From contig JANUWF010001783.1 of the NCBI GenBank assembly GCA_026120185.1, positions 7,469,001 to 7,533,000 of the forward strand: DNA of 64,000 nt, written 5' to 3'. This DNA is from Voacanga thouarsii (Eukaryota > Streptophyta > Magnoliopsida > Gentianales > Apocynaceae). The notes below the pieces were generated by a model. The model did no database searches. It was not told the DNA's origin and saw nothing but the letters and a program-made list of their open reading frames with translations. The position numbers and the translations under genes were made by a program. Positions 22,830-32,665 of this stretch are shown here, piece by piece. Position 1 is the stretch's first letter. Every line of letters begins with the position of its first letter.

Positions 22830-23299
22830 GGGTGAGTTTGGTTGGAGTGAAAGTGAGAAGGAAAAGAGGAGGAGAAGTAAAATAGGAAATAAATATGTGA
22901 TTTACTTAGTTTGGTTGGAGTAATTAGAGGAGGGGAAGTATATGTAGAAGGGAATTAGATCCCTTCCACCTCAAATTTTTTTCCCTCTCCATTTTGAAGG
23001 GATTGGGAAGTAAATAAGGGTGAAAAGACCCTCTTATCCTAAGATATTTATTTTATTACAATTCTACCTTACTTTGTAATTTTTTATGAATTAGTCCTAG
23101 GGGTATAATATTAATTCAATAATTATTTCCTCCCTATATACCTTACAACCAAACAATGAGAAATAAATCATATTTACTTCCTTTCCACCCTAACCAAACA
23201 GGATGAAAGTAATTACATTTACTTCTCCTATTGAAAGTAAAATGTTCCACTCCCTCTCCCCTTTCCCCTTCCCCTTCCCTTCGCGAACCAAACTCAACT
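22830..23299. mobile_element. Tourist-like MITE (PIF/Harbinger type) in NLR
   Basis: A 470-bp insert flanked by TTA (22827-22829 and 23300-23302). The ends GGGTGAGTTTGGTTGGAG and, reverse-complemented, AGTTGAGTTTGGTTCGCG are inverted repeats of the kind seen in PIF/Harbinger MITEs. Dropping the insert and one TTA restores the NLR codons across the site, which confirms both ends. No coding sequence. Confidence 0.92.
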
Positions 23300-23515
23300 T
23301 TAGTCCGTCCAACTCCACCAAGATAAAGGAAGCATGGCCTCAAACAATCTAGCAAATTCTTGTAACTTAACTCAAATATATCCATGCACCCATCACTTGC
23401 AAGTTTTGGATTCAGATTTTGTATGATTTGCCTCCACTGATCACAATCATTAGATGCACTTTTAAGGAGACCTGAAACCACAACAATAGCTAGAGGTAGC
23501 TCGTTGCAAACCTTT
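23300..23515 (-). pseudogene. NLR NB-ARC: GLPL region to CFLYLGG
   Basis: Between the TRIM and the MITE the frame reads VCNELPLAIVVVSGLL (23481-23509), DQWRQIIQNLNPKLASD and MDIFELSYKNLLDCLRPC, then FLYLGG. These are the GLPL and RNBS-D regions. The frame then continues into MITE sequence, which gives a meaningless tail. Confidence 0.92.
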
Positions 23516-23702
23516 TGTGATACCCCAATCTCATATGGGATTGGGATGAGAAGTGTGAATGGTATATAAGAATGGGCTTAAGTACCCATTATCAACTTGA
23601 GATATCCATTTTGGCCCAGCGAGGATGACGGACAAATAGTTGACCCTGGGTGCTGCTAGGCCCATAGTCGCGCTCCCGGGTCTGCTGGTACGGGGCGTGA
23701 CA
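23516..23702 (+). repeat. TRIM 5' LTR
   Basis: 187 bp, TG...CA, GC-richer in its second half. Contains GGTATATAAG (23561-23570), the probable TATA box. Confidence 0.93.
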
Positions 23703-23704
23703 TT

Positions 23705-23716
23705 TGGTATCAGAAC
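23705..23716 (+). other. TRIM primer binding site
   Basis: TGGTATCAGAAC, one base from the initiator-Met tRNA complement, two bases after the LTR. Confidence 0.88.
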
Positions 23717-23862
23717 TGGTAACCAGCCCCCGGTATGGGAACTAAATGCTACACCGTGTACGGTGGGAGCCACCTCTAAAATCTTATGCCACCTGGTTAG
23801 TCCTGAGTTTGGCCCCTAAGTATAAGCCCAACGAAGACGCTTGGGCCTGAATGAGGGGTGAA

Positions 23863-24049
23863 TGTGACACCCTAATCTTACATGAGATTGGGATAAGAAG
23901 TGTGAATGGTATATAAGAATGGGCTTAAATACCCATTGTCAACCTGGGATATCCATTTTGGCCCAACAAGGACAGCGGCCAAGTAGTTGACTGTGAGTGC
24001 TGTCAGGCCCATAGTTGCGCCCCCGGGTCCGCGGGCACGGGATGTGACA
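23863..24049 (+). repeat. TRIM 3' LTR
   Basis: 187 bp, same length as the 5' copy with scattered substitutions, many of them transitions. Confidence 0.93.
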
Positions 24050-24054
24050 CCTTT

Positions 24055-24504
24055 AAAATCCATTTTGCATCATCTAAGAAATCTGAAAGGCCAGCCATCA
24101 CTGGGAAGCAACTTCTGTTCTAATAACTCCATGCTTTCCTACTCAGAGAGTGGACGAAGCAGATGAGGATTGCAACAAAATTCATTTCTACAATAAAATT
24201 CGGCTACCATTTTCGTCATCTGGAAATGATTCTTTTAATACATTCCATGCAGTAATGTCCCAGACATCATCCATAACAACGAGGTACCTCTATCCCTTTA
24301 AACATTGGTATAGTTTGCGACCTATGTCCTCTTTGCTCATGTGATGGATTTCATCATCAAGCATGGTACTGACATCTCTTAAAATGTCCAGCAATAACAT
24401 TTTACCTTTATATACTTGAGTAACAATACACCATGCAAATTTTGTAAAATGATGTCGTATTTGAGGACTATCATAAATTTTCTTGGCAAGAGTTGTCTTA
24501 CCTT
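24055..24504 (-). pseudogene. NLR NB-ARC middle: RNBS-A and kinase-2
   Basis: The frame resumes after the LINE with GKTTLAKKIYDSPQIRHHF (duplicated GKTT codons lie in the TSD), then AWCIVTQVY, a stop after YQCLKG, then [16 protein letters not shown] (24260-24284) and NGSRILL. A second stop and a frameshift follow, with fragments such as SMELLEQKLLPSDGWPF in another frame. So this piece carries damage independent of the transposons. Confidence 0.88.
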
Positions 24505-24819
24505 AACTCCACCTGTGAGCTCCACGGGTTTTGTCTGCGGTGTTCATTGCCGGTCTCAAGCCCGGATAAAGGAGGAGAGTTGCGGTAGGCTTGTGACGGC
24601 CAGTGTAAAACATAGTCACATCTATGACATGAACCAATCGATTGACTTCGTGGGGGCGTTCCCTACTCAGCGACGCGCTGCACTTCCTAGACCCGGGTGT
24701 AGTGATAAATATGCAAGGGTTGCTAGGTCGTTGCCCGGAAGCAACGCACCGTGTCGGTCCCCGGATGCAGTGTCAAATATGCAAGGGTGTAGGGTAAAAA
24801 AGACAGTCTATAGGGATAG
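24505..24819 (+). other. RTE 5' region
   Basis: GC-richer than the surroundings, with a repeated AATATGCAAGGGTNN motif (24708-24722 and 24776-24790) around CCCGG-rich sequence. The reading frame is open through it, but a start is not clear because open sequence continues from the NLR flank. Confidence 0.55.
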
Positions 24820-25585
24820 GATTCGTCTAGCTACATGGAATATAGGATTTTTTACCAGTAGATTGACAGAGCTAGTTGAGATAATGCGGAGGAGAAAGAT
24901 TAGCATTTTGTATCTTCAGGAAACCAAGTGGGTAGGTGAGAAGGCGAGAGTAGTCGTTCCATGGGGTTATAAGCTTTGGTATTCAGGTAGAGTTAAAAAT
25001 AGAAATGGAGTCGGGATTATTATTAATCGTAAGTTTATTGATGATGTGGTTGAAGTACAGAGGAAGAGTGATAGGATTTTGAGCATCAAGATCATGATTG
25101 GCGACGAGATTACTACTGTTATTAGTGCGTATGCGCCGCAAGTAGGACTCAATGATTCGGTTAGGCACCAGTTCTGGGATGATTTAGATGAGATTGTCCA
25201 GAGTGTACCGTGTGTAGAAAAGCTTTTCATTGGTAGTGATCTAAACAGACATGTAGGTACTGATAAGAACGGGTTTGAGAGTGTTCATGGAGGTCAGGGT
25301 TTCGGAGCTAAAAACGAAGCAGGAACTGCTATTCTTGATTTTGCCTTGGCCTATGATTTGACCATAACAAATACTTGGTTTAAGAAGAGAGATTCTCACT
25401 TAGTGACCTTTAGAAGCGGGTTAAATGCCAGTCAGATAGACTTCTTTATTATGAGGCGTAGGTTTTGTAATGGGTGTACGGATTGTAAAGTTATTCCAGA
25501 TGAGAGTGTAGTTACGCAACACGAGTCGTTGGTCCTCGATTTTAATTTTAGGAAAAAGAGTAAGCAAGCAGAATTTTCGAGTTGA
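24820..25585 (+). pseudogene. RTE endonuclease domain (APE type)
   Basis: Catalytic blocks are all present in one frame: ATWNIG (Asn), LQETKWVG (Glu), SAYAPQVG, GSDLNRHVG (Asp and Asn), SQIDFFIMRR (Asp) and VTQHESLVLD (His). In life this nicks target DNA to prime reverse transcription. The frame ends at 25585, where a shift moves the continuing protein (RVDPRIRWWRL...) to another frame. The endonuclease itself looks intact. Confidence 0.9.
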
Positions 25586-26243
25586 CCCTAGGATTAGGTG
25601 GTGGAGGCTTCGTGGGGATGAAAGAATAGCCTTTGTCAATAAGGTAGTTGAGGCGGATAATTGGTCTTCTGATATGGATTCGGATCCAGATACTATGTGG
25701 AGAAAGATGGCTCAATGTATTAGGACAGTAGCTAAGGAAGTGCTTGGGGAATCTAAAGGAAAAATACCTCTTAACAAGGATGTGTCGTGGTGGAACAACG
25801 AAGTGAAAGAAGCCATAAGGAGTAAAAGAGAGTGCTATAGAAACTTAGGAAGGTGTAGGAGTGATGAAAATTTTGAGAAATACAAGGTCGCGAGAAGAAA
25901 AGCTAAAGAAGCTGTCAGAAACGCAAGAGCCATAGTTTACAAGGATTTATATGAAAAGTTAGGTACTAAAGACGGAGAGAAGAATACATATAGACTGGCG
26001 CGTTACAAGGAGAAGAAGACGAGGGATATAAGTGTAGTGAAATGTGTAAAGGACGAAAACCACAATGTTTTAGTTAAGGATGAAGAAATAAAGGAGAGAT
26101 GAAGATCAAATTTTGATAAGTTATTCAACGGGAGTCAAGTCCAAGTTCCGAGTGGAGGTAACCTAGCGCTTTCGAATGAAGAGGTTAACCGTGCATGGAT
26201 TCGTCGTATTCAGAAGCATGAAGTCCATGATGCCCTTAAAAGG
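25586..26243 (+). pseudogene. RTE linker between endonuclease and RT
   Basis: Lys/Arg-rich segment: WWNNEVKEAIRSKRECYRNL, then KVARRKAKEAVRNARA and NTYRLARYKEKKTRDIS. The open piece is 25674-26102. Tgg to tga at about 26099-26101 creates a stop in the conserved R-W-R-x-x-F-D-K-L-F block. The frame then continues SNFDKLFNGSQ. Confidence 0.82.
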
Positions 26244-27302
26244 ATGAGTCCAAAAAAAGCTGTAGGACCGGATGGTATACCGATCGAGGTTTGGAAGTGT
26301 TTAGGAGATATAGGTATTACGTGGCTGACAAGTCTGTTCAACAAGATATATAAAGTTAATAGGATGCCTACAGAATGGAGGAAGAGTACTCTGATTCCTC
26401 TGTACAAAAATAAAGGAGATGTCCAGGATTGTGCCAATTACCGTGGGATTAAACTCATGAGTCATACTATGAAGCTTTGGGAGAGAGTGATTGAACAGAG
26501 GTTACTGGGCATTACACAAATTTCAGATAATCAGTTTGGTTTTATGCCTGGGCGTTCCACTACGGAGGCAATTCATTTATTACGGCAGATGATTGAATAT
26601 CATAGGGAAAGAAAGAAAGATTTACATATGGTATTTATTAATCTGGAAAAAGCCTATGACAGGGTTTCTAGAGAAGTAGTTTGGTGGGTGCTGGCCAAGA
26701 AAGGTGTATCAATAAAGTATATTACTCTCATTAAATATATGTGTGAGGGAGCATGTACAAGTGTAAGAACTGGCGCCGGAGTGACTGCAGAATTTCCTAT
26801 TAATATCGGGGTGCATCAAGGATCAACGCTTAGCCCTTTCCTCTTTGCAGCCGTTATGGATGAGTTGACCCGCACTATATAGGAGGCTGTGCCATGGTGT
26901 ATGTTGTTTGCGGATGATATTGTATTAATTGATGAGACTAGAGCCGGTGTAAATGCTAAATTGGAGTTATGGCGGCAGACATTGGAATCCAAGGGTTTCA
27001 GAATTAGTAGGAGTAAAACAGAGTATATGGGATGCAAGTTTAGTGGTAGCAGAAACATAGCCCAGAGTGTAACTTTGGAAGGTAGAGATATACCGTTAGC
27101 TGATTGTTTTCGCTATCTATGATCTATTATTCAGAAAGATGGAGAGCTCAATAGCGACGTTGCACATCGAGTTAAGGCGGGTTGGTTGAAATGGAGGAGT
27201 GCGACTGGTATTCTTTATGATCGTAATGCACCGTTGAATTTAAAGGGAAAGTTTTACAAGGCAGTCGTACGACCTGCTTTGTTATATGGTACGGAATGTT
27301 AG
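26244..27302 (+). pseudogene. RTE reverse transcriptase
   Basis: Motifs in order: KAVGPDGIPIEVWK, STLIPLYKNKGDVQDCANYRGI, FGFMPGRSTTEAI, motif A as FINLEKAYDRV, VHQGSTLSPFLFA and motif [11 protein letters not shown] (FADD at 26907-26918). The motif-A catalytic Asp is Asn (codon AAT, 26640-26642). Stops at 26880-26882, 27120-27122 and 27300-27302 break the frame. It copied element RNA at the nick; this copy should be inactive. Confidence 0.92.
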
Positions 27303-27311
27303 GCAGTTAAA

Positions 27312-27734
27312 ATGTATCATATTCAAAAAATGAAAGTAGCTGAGATGCGTATGTTACGGTGGATGTGTGGATATACTAGGAATGATAGAATTAGAAATGA
27401 GATCATTAGGGAAAAGGTGGGTGTGGCATCTATTGAGGAAAAGATGAGAGAAAGTCGTCTGCGTTGGTTTGGACACGTTCAGAGAAGACCGAGGGATGCT
27501 CCTGTTAGGGCGATGGAGAGAGTGAGGCAGGATAGGTTAAACAGAGGTAGAGGTAGAGATAGAGATAGGCCTAAAACGACATGGATAGAGGTAATTAAGA
27601 GAGATATGTCTTTGTTAGATTTGGATGAAAGTATGACGTTCGATAGAAGAAAGTGGCGAGAGAGGATTCATGTGGATAACCACACGTTGCCTAACGTTGG
27701 TTCATGTAGCCGACCCCAAGTTACTTGGGATTAA
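27312..27734 (+). pseudogene. RTE C-terminal region
   Basis: Contains [42 protein letters not shown] and [14 protein letters not shown], a block conserved at the C-terminus of plant RTE proteins. It ends in the CCGACCCCAAGTTACTTGGG region, just before the 3' tail. Confidence 0.88.
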
Positions 27735-27749
27735 GGTTTAGTTTGTTAT

Positions 27750-28703
27750 AAGAGTTGTCTTACCTTGCCCTGGCATGCCAACAATGAAGACAGTATCAAG
27801 TTTCTTCGATCCTCTAGTGAGCCGATCAATTATTTTTTCTGCATCATCCTTGAAACCGACAAGTACTTCATCTGACCTTGAACTGTAGGCTTGGCCAAGA
27901 TGCAAGCTCCCTGAATTCACTTTAGCATTGAGGATTCCATTGGTGTATATCTCATTGTCCATAAACCTCTTGGTCTGTCTCTTAATGAATTTAATTTGTT
28001 TTATGACATCAGAAAGGCAAAGCACGTTATACCAAATAGGAACATCAGATAATTGACAGGAATCAATGACATGTTCAACATGGTATGCTGAATCAGTAAT
28101 CTGTATCCATAAATCCTTCATTTCCTGAAACTCATTTTGCATATGCTGTATGTTCTTGAGATAAGGCCTAAGTGAGACTAGCTCCTTGTGAAGAGTAACT
28201 AATTGATCCCTTGCAAAAGGAAGAAAACTGGGCTGAGATATTAATGACATCTTAAAGTTTCCCAGATTTTCCAACAGGGAATTAACGAATCCTAATGCAT
28301 TAGTCTCAGGGAAATGAGACTGAATTTGGAAATAAAGTTTTCTGATAGAAGAATGAATTCCTGATGATTCAGGATTTAAGGCATAAAGAACCTTTGTGAC
28401 CTCTACCATGACTTTATCGGTCTTTTCTTGGAAATTGGCAAGAAGAGCGTTTGTTTCTTTGGCATTTTCCTGATTCATTTCTCCAACAGTGAGAGAGCAA
28501 ATCAGAGAAGGAATCTCACTGGCAACAGCTTTTACTTTTGTTAAGACAGGATTCCAATCTTTTTCTTTTGTTTTTGCATTCATCACCCTCTCCGGTGGAT
28601 GAGTATCCATGGCAAATGATACAAGGAATATGAGCTCCTCCCGAAGGATTTTCTTACACCCAATCGGAAGGATAAAATCCACAAAACTTGGAACCCACTT
28701 CAC
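27750..28703 (-). pseudogene. NLR coiled-coil region and P-loop
   Basis: A 321-codon frame. It contains LVTLHKELVSLRPYLKNIQ and the coiled-coil-like LWIQITDSAYHVEHVIDSC, then the pre-NB-ARC segment SDEVLVGFKDDAEKIIDRLT and GSKKLDTVFIVGMPGQGKTT. The P-loop Lys and Thr are present. The LINE begins directly after these codons, so the frame ends in transposon sequence. This is the clearest R1-like diagnostic block. Confidence 0.9.
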
Positions 28704-28734
28704 CTATCACATCAGTGTTAAATGGTAAAAACTT

Positions 28735-29451
28735 TCAAACCTTCAAGACTCTAATGTAATGCCCTATGACTTCCGGACTGCAAGACCTAACGATCTGTAG
28801 TAGATTAGTGAGAATTAACTTCATCCTAGCTGCCAATGCTTCTTCAACTTCGTCCACCCAGACCCAGTACTGAATTGATAGGCATGCTATTTTGTAAACC
28901 CAATCTTGAATATCAATGCTAAAACAAAACCCTTCTTGAGTGAACTTCACAAAATCTCGAAACATTGTTAACTTGCTCATAAGGTCTCTGATTTGCTCTC
29001 TGTCAGAAACAGTTGAACCGACATTCAAATGCACAAGGTTCCTGAGATTGCTGAGCGTACAATTGATGAATTGAAGCAGTCCATAATTGTTGTAAAACTT
29101 ACACTGAGAGGAGAAATGAAACAAATAAAGGCAATCCTCCCTAATTCTCTTTCTTACATAGTTCAACTTCTGCAGCAACTTAGAAACAACAAGAGCAAGT
29201 GTAGGATCACGGCTACTACGAACCCCCAGCTTTCCTTTTCCAACTGTAGCTCTAATATAAGATTTCTTAATGGATTTTCTTGGCAAGGGCAAGAACCAGA
29301 GGAACAATTTCAAGAATCCCAACTCCAGTTGAAGGGTCTGAATTTGCTCCTTCATCTGAGAAGTACGGTGTGGATCTTTGCACAAAGTAGCTATTTCCAT
29401 TAGCAATCGATCAACAGAAAGGGGAATCATTTCCTTTGGTTTCCCTCTCAA
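28735..29451 (-). pseudogene. NLR N-terminal piece (R1 domain region)
   Basis: A 238-codon frame, MRGKPKEMIPLS at its start. It is helical and Leu-rich with no enzyme motif, but its position and style (SVDRLLMEIATL, LRNLVHLNVGST, DWVYKIACLSIQYWVWVDEVEEAL) fit the long N-terminal region of R1-like receptors. The start Met is the first available and is uncertain. It stops at 28735; the next frame opens at 28703. Confidence 0.7.
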
Positions 29452-30461
29452 GTTCTCTGAGAAATCTTATCACAACCGAATTGGGATTTTCCTTTTCCTT
29501 TTAGTAAGGTCAAGGTCAACTACCCAATTAGAGGTAGAGTGACAGCCTCCAGGACATTTTCCGAACTTCTAGTATGGAGCGTAAGTGCATAATAACTCAT
29601 AATGAGAAAATATAATAAAAACATTATCAAATATATTAAATTAAATAATGTTTAAGATATTATTAAAGAGAAAAATATAATGTATTAATATAATATTTTT
29701 TAAAATATATATATAATAATAATTTTTAAATTAAAATAAAAATAGATATCCAAATGCACGATGTATTTCTTTCTATATTCATAACTTGTGCCTCCAAATT
29801 GCCAAAATCTCAAATAGCACAATATATCCTAAATTAATGTTTACTAGATTCTAAATTAATGTTTTCTTATGACTACGCGCAGGGCCGGACACATGTTTTC
29901 TTAAGATCCAAATTGTCTCCATTGATCCATTTCTCTTTAAAGTTTAAACCAATGTTATGAGCTTACAATCAAGAAATCCTTCAAATGTATTTTAGTTTTT
30001 ATATATTTTTTTAAGTGGTTGTCCTTTAAGAATAGGATATTTCGTACTCTTTAATTTTCCTTGTTGCAAGCATTGAAAAAAAAAAATCTTATTGATAAAC
30101 ATAGTATACTGACACAATTATCCCACCAGTTCTATATTCTCCAAAAAAGGCTCTTGGGTTAAAAATTGATTTCTCCAAGAATTATACGACACTTTTCTTG
30201 TCTAATACAGAAGCCCCTCAGGAAACTTTCTTGTCCAATTCAAGGGGTTCTCGAAAATCATCAGTTGCATGGGCAACTATATATCTGGTCCCAAAATGTA
30301 AACTCTCTTGAGATATGTAAAAAGCGTCTAAATGATTGTTGTAGTTATATGCATTATCAATATTATCCTTAGCGGATGAAGAAAGTGCCTTAATCCCTCG
30401 AAGTCGGATAATTGAGCTCTTCAAGCGAGAAGCAGTCTACTTCGTGTGTGAAGAAAAATAA
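29452..30461. other. NLR upstream flank, AT-rich
   Basis: The first few hundred bases upstream of the NLR start would be its promoter; nothing specific is recognisable. 29590-29760 is almost pure A/T. The 30195-30270 block shares CTTTCTTGTCCAATTCAAG with 18098-18115 (one mismatch class). Confidence 0.45.
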
Positions 30462-30821
30462 AGACTCCTCTCTTTTATTTAGAAAATTTTAACGTGATAA
30501 AGAAAGGTGCACGAAACCAATATTTCTAGAAGCCATAAAAAAGACAAAAAAAAAAGAGAGAAAAAGAAAGAAAACAGTACTCAGGAATTGTCTGAAAACT
30601 TTGGAATGACAAACCGACTCTAGTATATCAGTTAAAGCTGTCTATAAATAGCCAGCCATTATTCCATGACGTGAGGTGGTGTGGTGAGCGAGCTGAAATG
30701 TGATGAAAAAATCTCGCCCGTTTTTGGTGTAGTTCTGGGAGAAATTTTGTGAGATTTTATTTTAATTTTTTAATTTTATAATAAAATTATTTTGAATTAT
30801 TTGGTCACTTGATTTTCAACC
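30462..30821 (+). repeat. 5' LTR of copia element
   Basis: About 360 bp. Shares with the 3' copy GACTCCTCTCTTTTAT, AAGAAAGGTGCAC, TATAAATAGCCAGC and GTGAGGTGGTG. TG at the start is mutated to AA. CTATAAATAG at 30643-30652 is the probable TATA box. Confidence 0.85.
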
Positions 30822-31307
30822 TGTAAGTGAAGTTCATCAAATGCGTTACAATCGAGTCGAATAATGGTCTTGAATTGTGTTTAAATAAGTTAATTAATAA
30901 TCGTGATAAATAAAAATTATATCGATGTATAGACAAAAATTATGAAATTAATTAGTTAATGAGTAAACTTACTTGAATAAAGTGTTAGGTATCACCCAAT
31001 CATAATGACACATTTCATCAATACAAGCAATATTGAAAAGCTAATTGAAGATAACTATAGAGATTGGAGTATATGTTTCAAGTTTTATTTGAGAAGACAA
31101 GGCATGTAAGAGCTCAGAGATGGAAGACAGGGATGCAAATACAATAAATGAGATACAAATACTGGTAAGGCTTTATTTATTTTAACATTAATAATAGAAA
31201 ATTAATTTTTAGACTTGGTTGAAAATGTGAAGACACTAAAAGAAACTCGAACATTCTAGCAAAAAGATTTTCCAAGACTAATGATGCAAAAGTTTAACCA
31301 ACTTGAA

Positions 31308-31398
31308 CAGAAACAGTTCCTTTAAGGAACCTAGGGGGGCGGGGGTGGGTTGGGGGAAGGAGGCATGGCTCCACCAAAGATTTTTAAACACCCCCCCC

Positions 31399-31457
<59 letters not shown>

Positions 31458-31982
31458 TAATTAGTGGTCTCAATAAAAATTTTAACTATATTTTAATATA
31501 GATTCTCTTTAAAAAATTTTATAAATTATATTTTAATATTATTATTCTAATTCAAAAATTAAAATTATAATATTAGTATTATTTATTTATTTATTTTACT
31601 TACCAATAAAATATTTTAAAATTTTTAAAATAAATTAATTTATCTTAAATATAAAGTTACTATAAACATACTCATTTAACTTTTACTTTCTTTTTTTTTT
31701 TAAGGAACTTTTAACTTTTCAAGAAATTCTTTTAAATTTAAAATGTTAAAAGTTAACAAATACTTTTAACTTTTCCATGAAGAAACATCGCTCACAATTA
31801 TAAGTAAATGTTTTATTTTATGTACTTTATTTTCTCATACTTTTGTTTGTAAAATTTATAATTTTATAAGAACTTTTTTATTATTAACATATTAATTGCA
31901 TAAATAGTTTCCATTGATATCATAGTTTATTGACATAATGTAGTTGTCACCCTTCAAATTCACAAGTCAAAATCCGCCACTG
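31308..31982. mobile_element. hAT-type MITE no. 1 in copia gag
   Basis: A 675-bp insert with an 8-bp duplication AACTTGAA (31300-31307, 31983-31990). The right end is TCCGCCACTG (reverse complement CAGTGGCGGA, a common plant hAT terminus); the left end CAGAAACAG is degenerate. Gag codons (QLENELLG) are continuous across the empty site. Contains the G-rich tract and the CA/TA microsatellite. Confidence 0.8.
31391..31451. repeat. C-run, (CA)n, (TA)n compound microsatellite
   Basis: Nine Cs followed by CA then TA repeats. Confidence 0.95.
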
Positions 31983-32665
31983 AACTTGAAAATGAGCTAT
32001 TAGGAATCTTACAGGATAATGTGGTAGTGGTTAATATTTTGCAAAAGTAATACCTTTAAATGAAAAAAATTTCATAAAGAGATTTTGTATGTCTTATGAA
32101 CAAGACAAGAATGACGAGAATCATAGTTCAAGAGTTAAAGCGAGAATTCACCCTAATTATAGCAGTAACGTATGGATAGTTTGAACCACCTACACTTAAT
32201 GTATTAGAAAATATGCTGGCAAACGAAGAAGTTCTAAGACCATCCCTTGGAGAATCAACAAATGATGAGGAGAAAACATTCTATAGCAAAATGAGAGTAT
32301 TCGGAGGATAAGAAAAAAAAAATTACAAAAGGCGAAACAAAGAAGACAAAAATAAGGGGAGACATGACTCATGGCAAAAAAGGTGTATGGTGAAAAGCTT
32401 ATATCAAGGGAGAGCTCTACCATGGCAAAATGATAATCTAAGAAGGTGGTGAAAAAACGAGTGTTATAATTGTGGAAAGAAAGACCATTTTACTTGAGAC
32501 AGCTGGCATAGACAAGCCAACAAAAGCACTACTACTGCTACCCAAGCTCAAGAAAGTAATGATAAATGGAAATTTCAAGCATTCTTTATGATAGAAGAGT
32601 AGGAGACATTGATGAGCACGACTCAAGAAAAAGAGAAAGACCAAGCACTAGAATTGGTAAGTGAT

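Larger units (their letters stand above)
23516..24049 (+). mobile_element. TRIM (terminal-repeat retrotransposon in miniature) in NLR
   Basis: A 534-bp element with two 187-bp direct repeats (23516-23702, 23863-24049), both TGTGA...TGTGACA, flanked by CCTTT (23511-23515, 24050-24054). A primer site TGGTATCAGAAC (23705-23716) follows the first LTR, and a purine tract GAATGAGGGGTGAA precedes the second. The 160-bp interior has no coding room, so it must have used enzymes of another element. Confidence 0.95.
24505..27749 (+). mobile_element. RTE-clade LINE inserted in the NLR P-loop
   Basis: A 3,245-bp plus-strand element with a perfect 17-bp target duplication, AAGAGTTGTCTTACCTT, at 24488-24504 and 27750-27766. 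It encodes an APE-type endonuclease and an RT of the plant RTE type. It ends with the typical CCGACCCCAAGTTACTTGGG block and a GTTTAGTTTGTTAT tail. It is close to the usual full length of plant RTE elements, and carries stops and one frameshift. Confidence 0.95.
21437..29451 (-). pseudogene. R1-like CC-NB-LRR immune receptor, split by three transposons
   Basis: Read 29451 to 21437, the pieces encode an R1-type N-terminal region, P-loop (GMPGQGKTTL), RNBS-A, kinase-2 (LVVMDDVW), GLPL-type ELPLAIVVVSGLL, CFLYLGG, the winged helix with IHDLL, and leucine-rich repeats. The open pieces total about 1,235 codons, close to the roughly 1,300 of late-blight R1 proteins. In life such proteins are cytoplasmic sensors of pathogen effectors that trigger cell death. 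An RTE LINE, a TRIM and a Tourist MITE interrupt the frame. A stop lies before kinase-2, frameshifts follow it, and a 31-bp gap separates the two N-terminal frames. Removing the inserts would still not give one open frame, so decay continued beyond the insertions. Confidence 0.92.
30822..32665 (+). pseudogene. copia gag with altered zinc knuckle
   Basis: Fragments match copia gag: RFSKTNDAK, LENELLGILQ, IIVQELKREFTLIIAVTYG, LNVLENMLANEEVLRPSL. The knuckle at 32462-32503 reads CYNCGKKDHFT-stop-DSW, so the fourth ligand Cys has become Ser and one codon is a stop. The frame reads cleanly from 31299 into 31991 once the first MITE is skipped. Confidence 0.82.

Noticed and set aside
23516..24049. 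Cassandra-type TRIM with 5S rRNA-derived LTR
   Set aside because: The LTRs do not show the 5S internal promoter block, and the primer-site context differs.
23531..24063. Two similar minus-strand frames of 80 and 61 codons
   Set aside because: They are the two TRIM LTRs read on the wrong strand; their similarity is LTR identity, not a gene family.
28700..28740. Intron between the two NLR N-terminal frames
   Set aside because: The gap is far shorter than a plausible plant intron; nonsense or frameshift decay explains it better.
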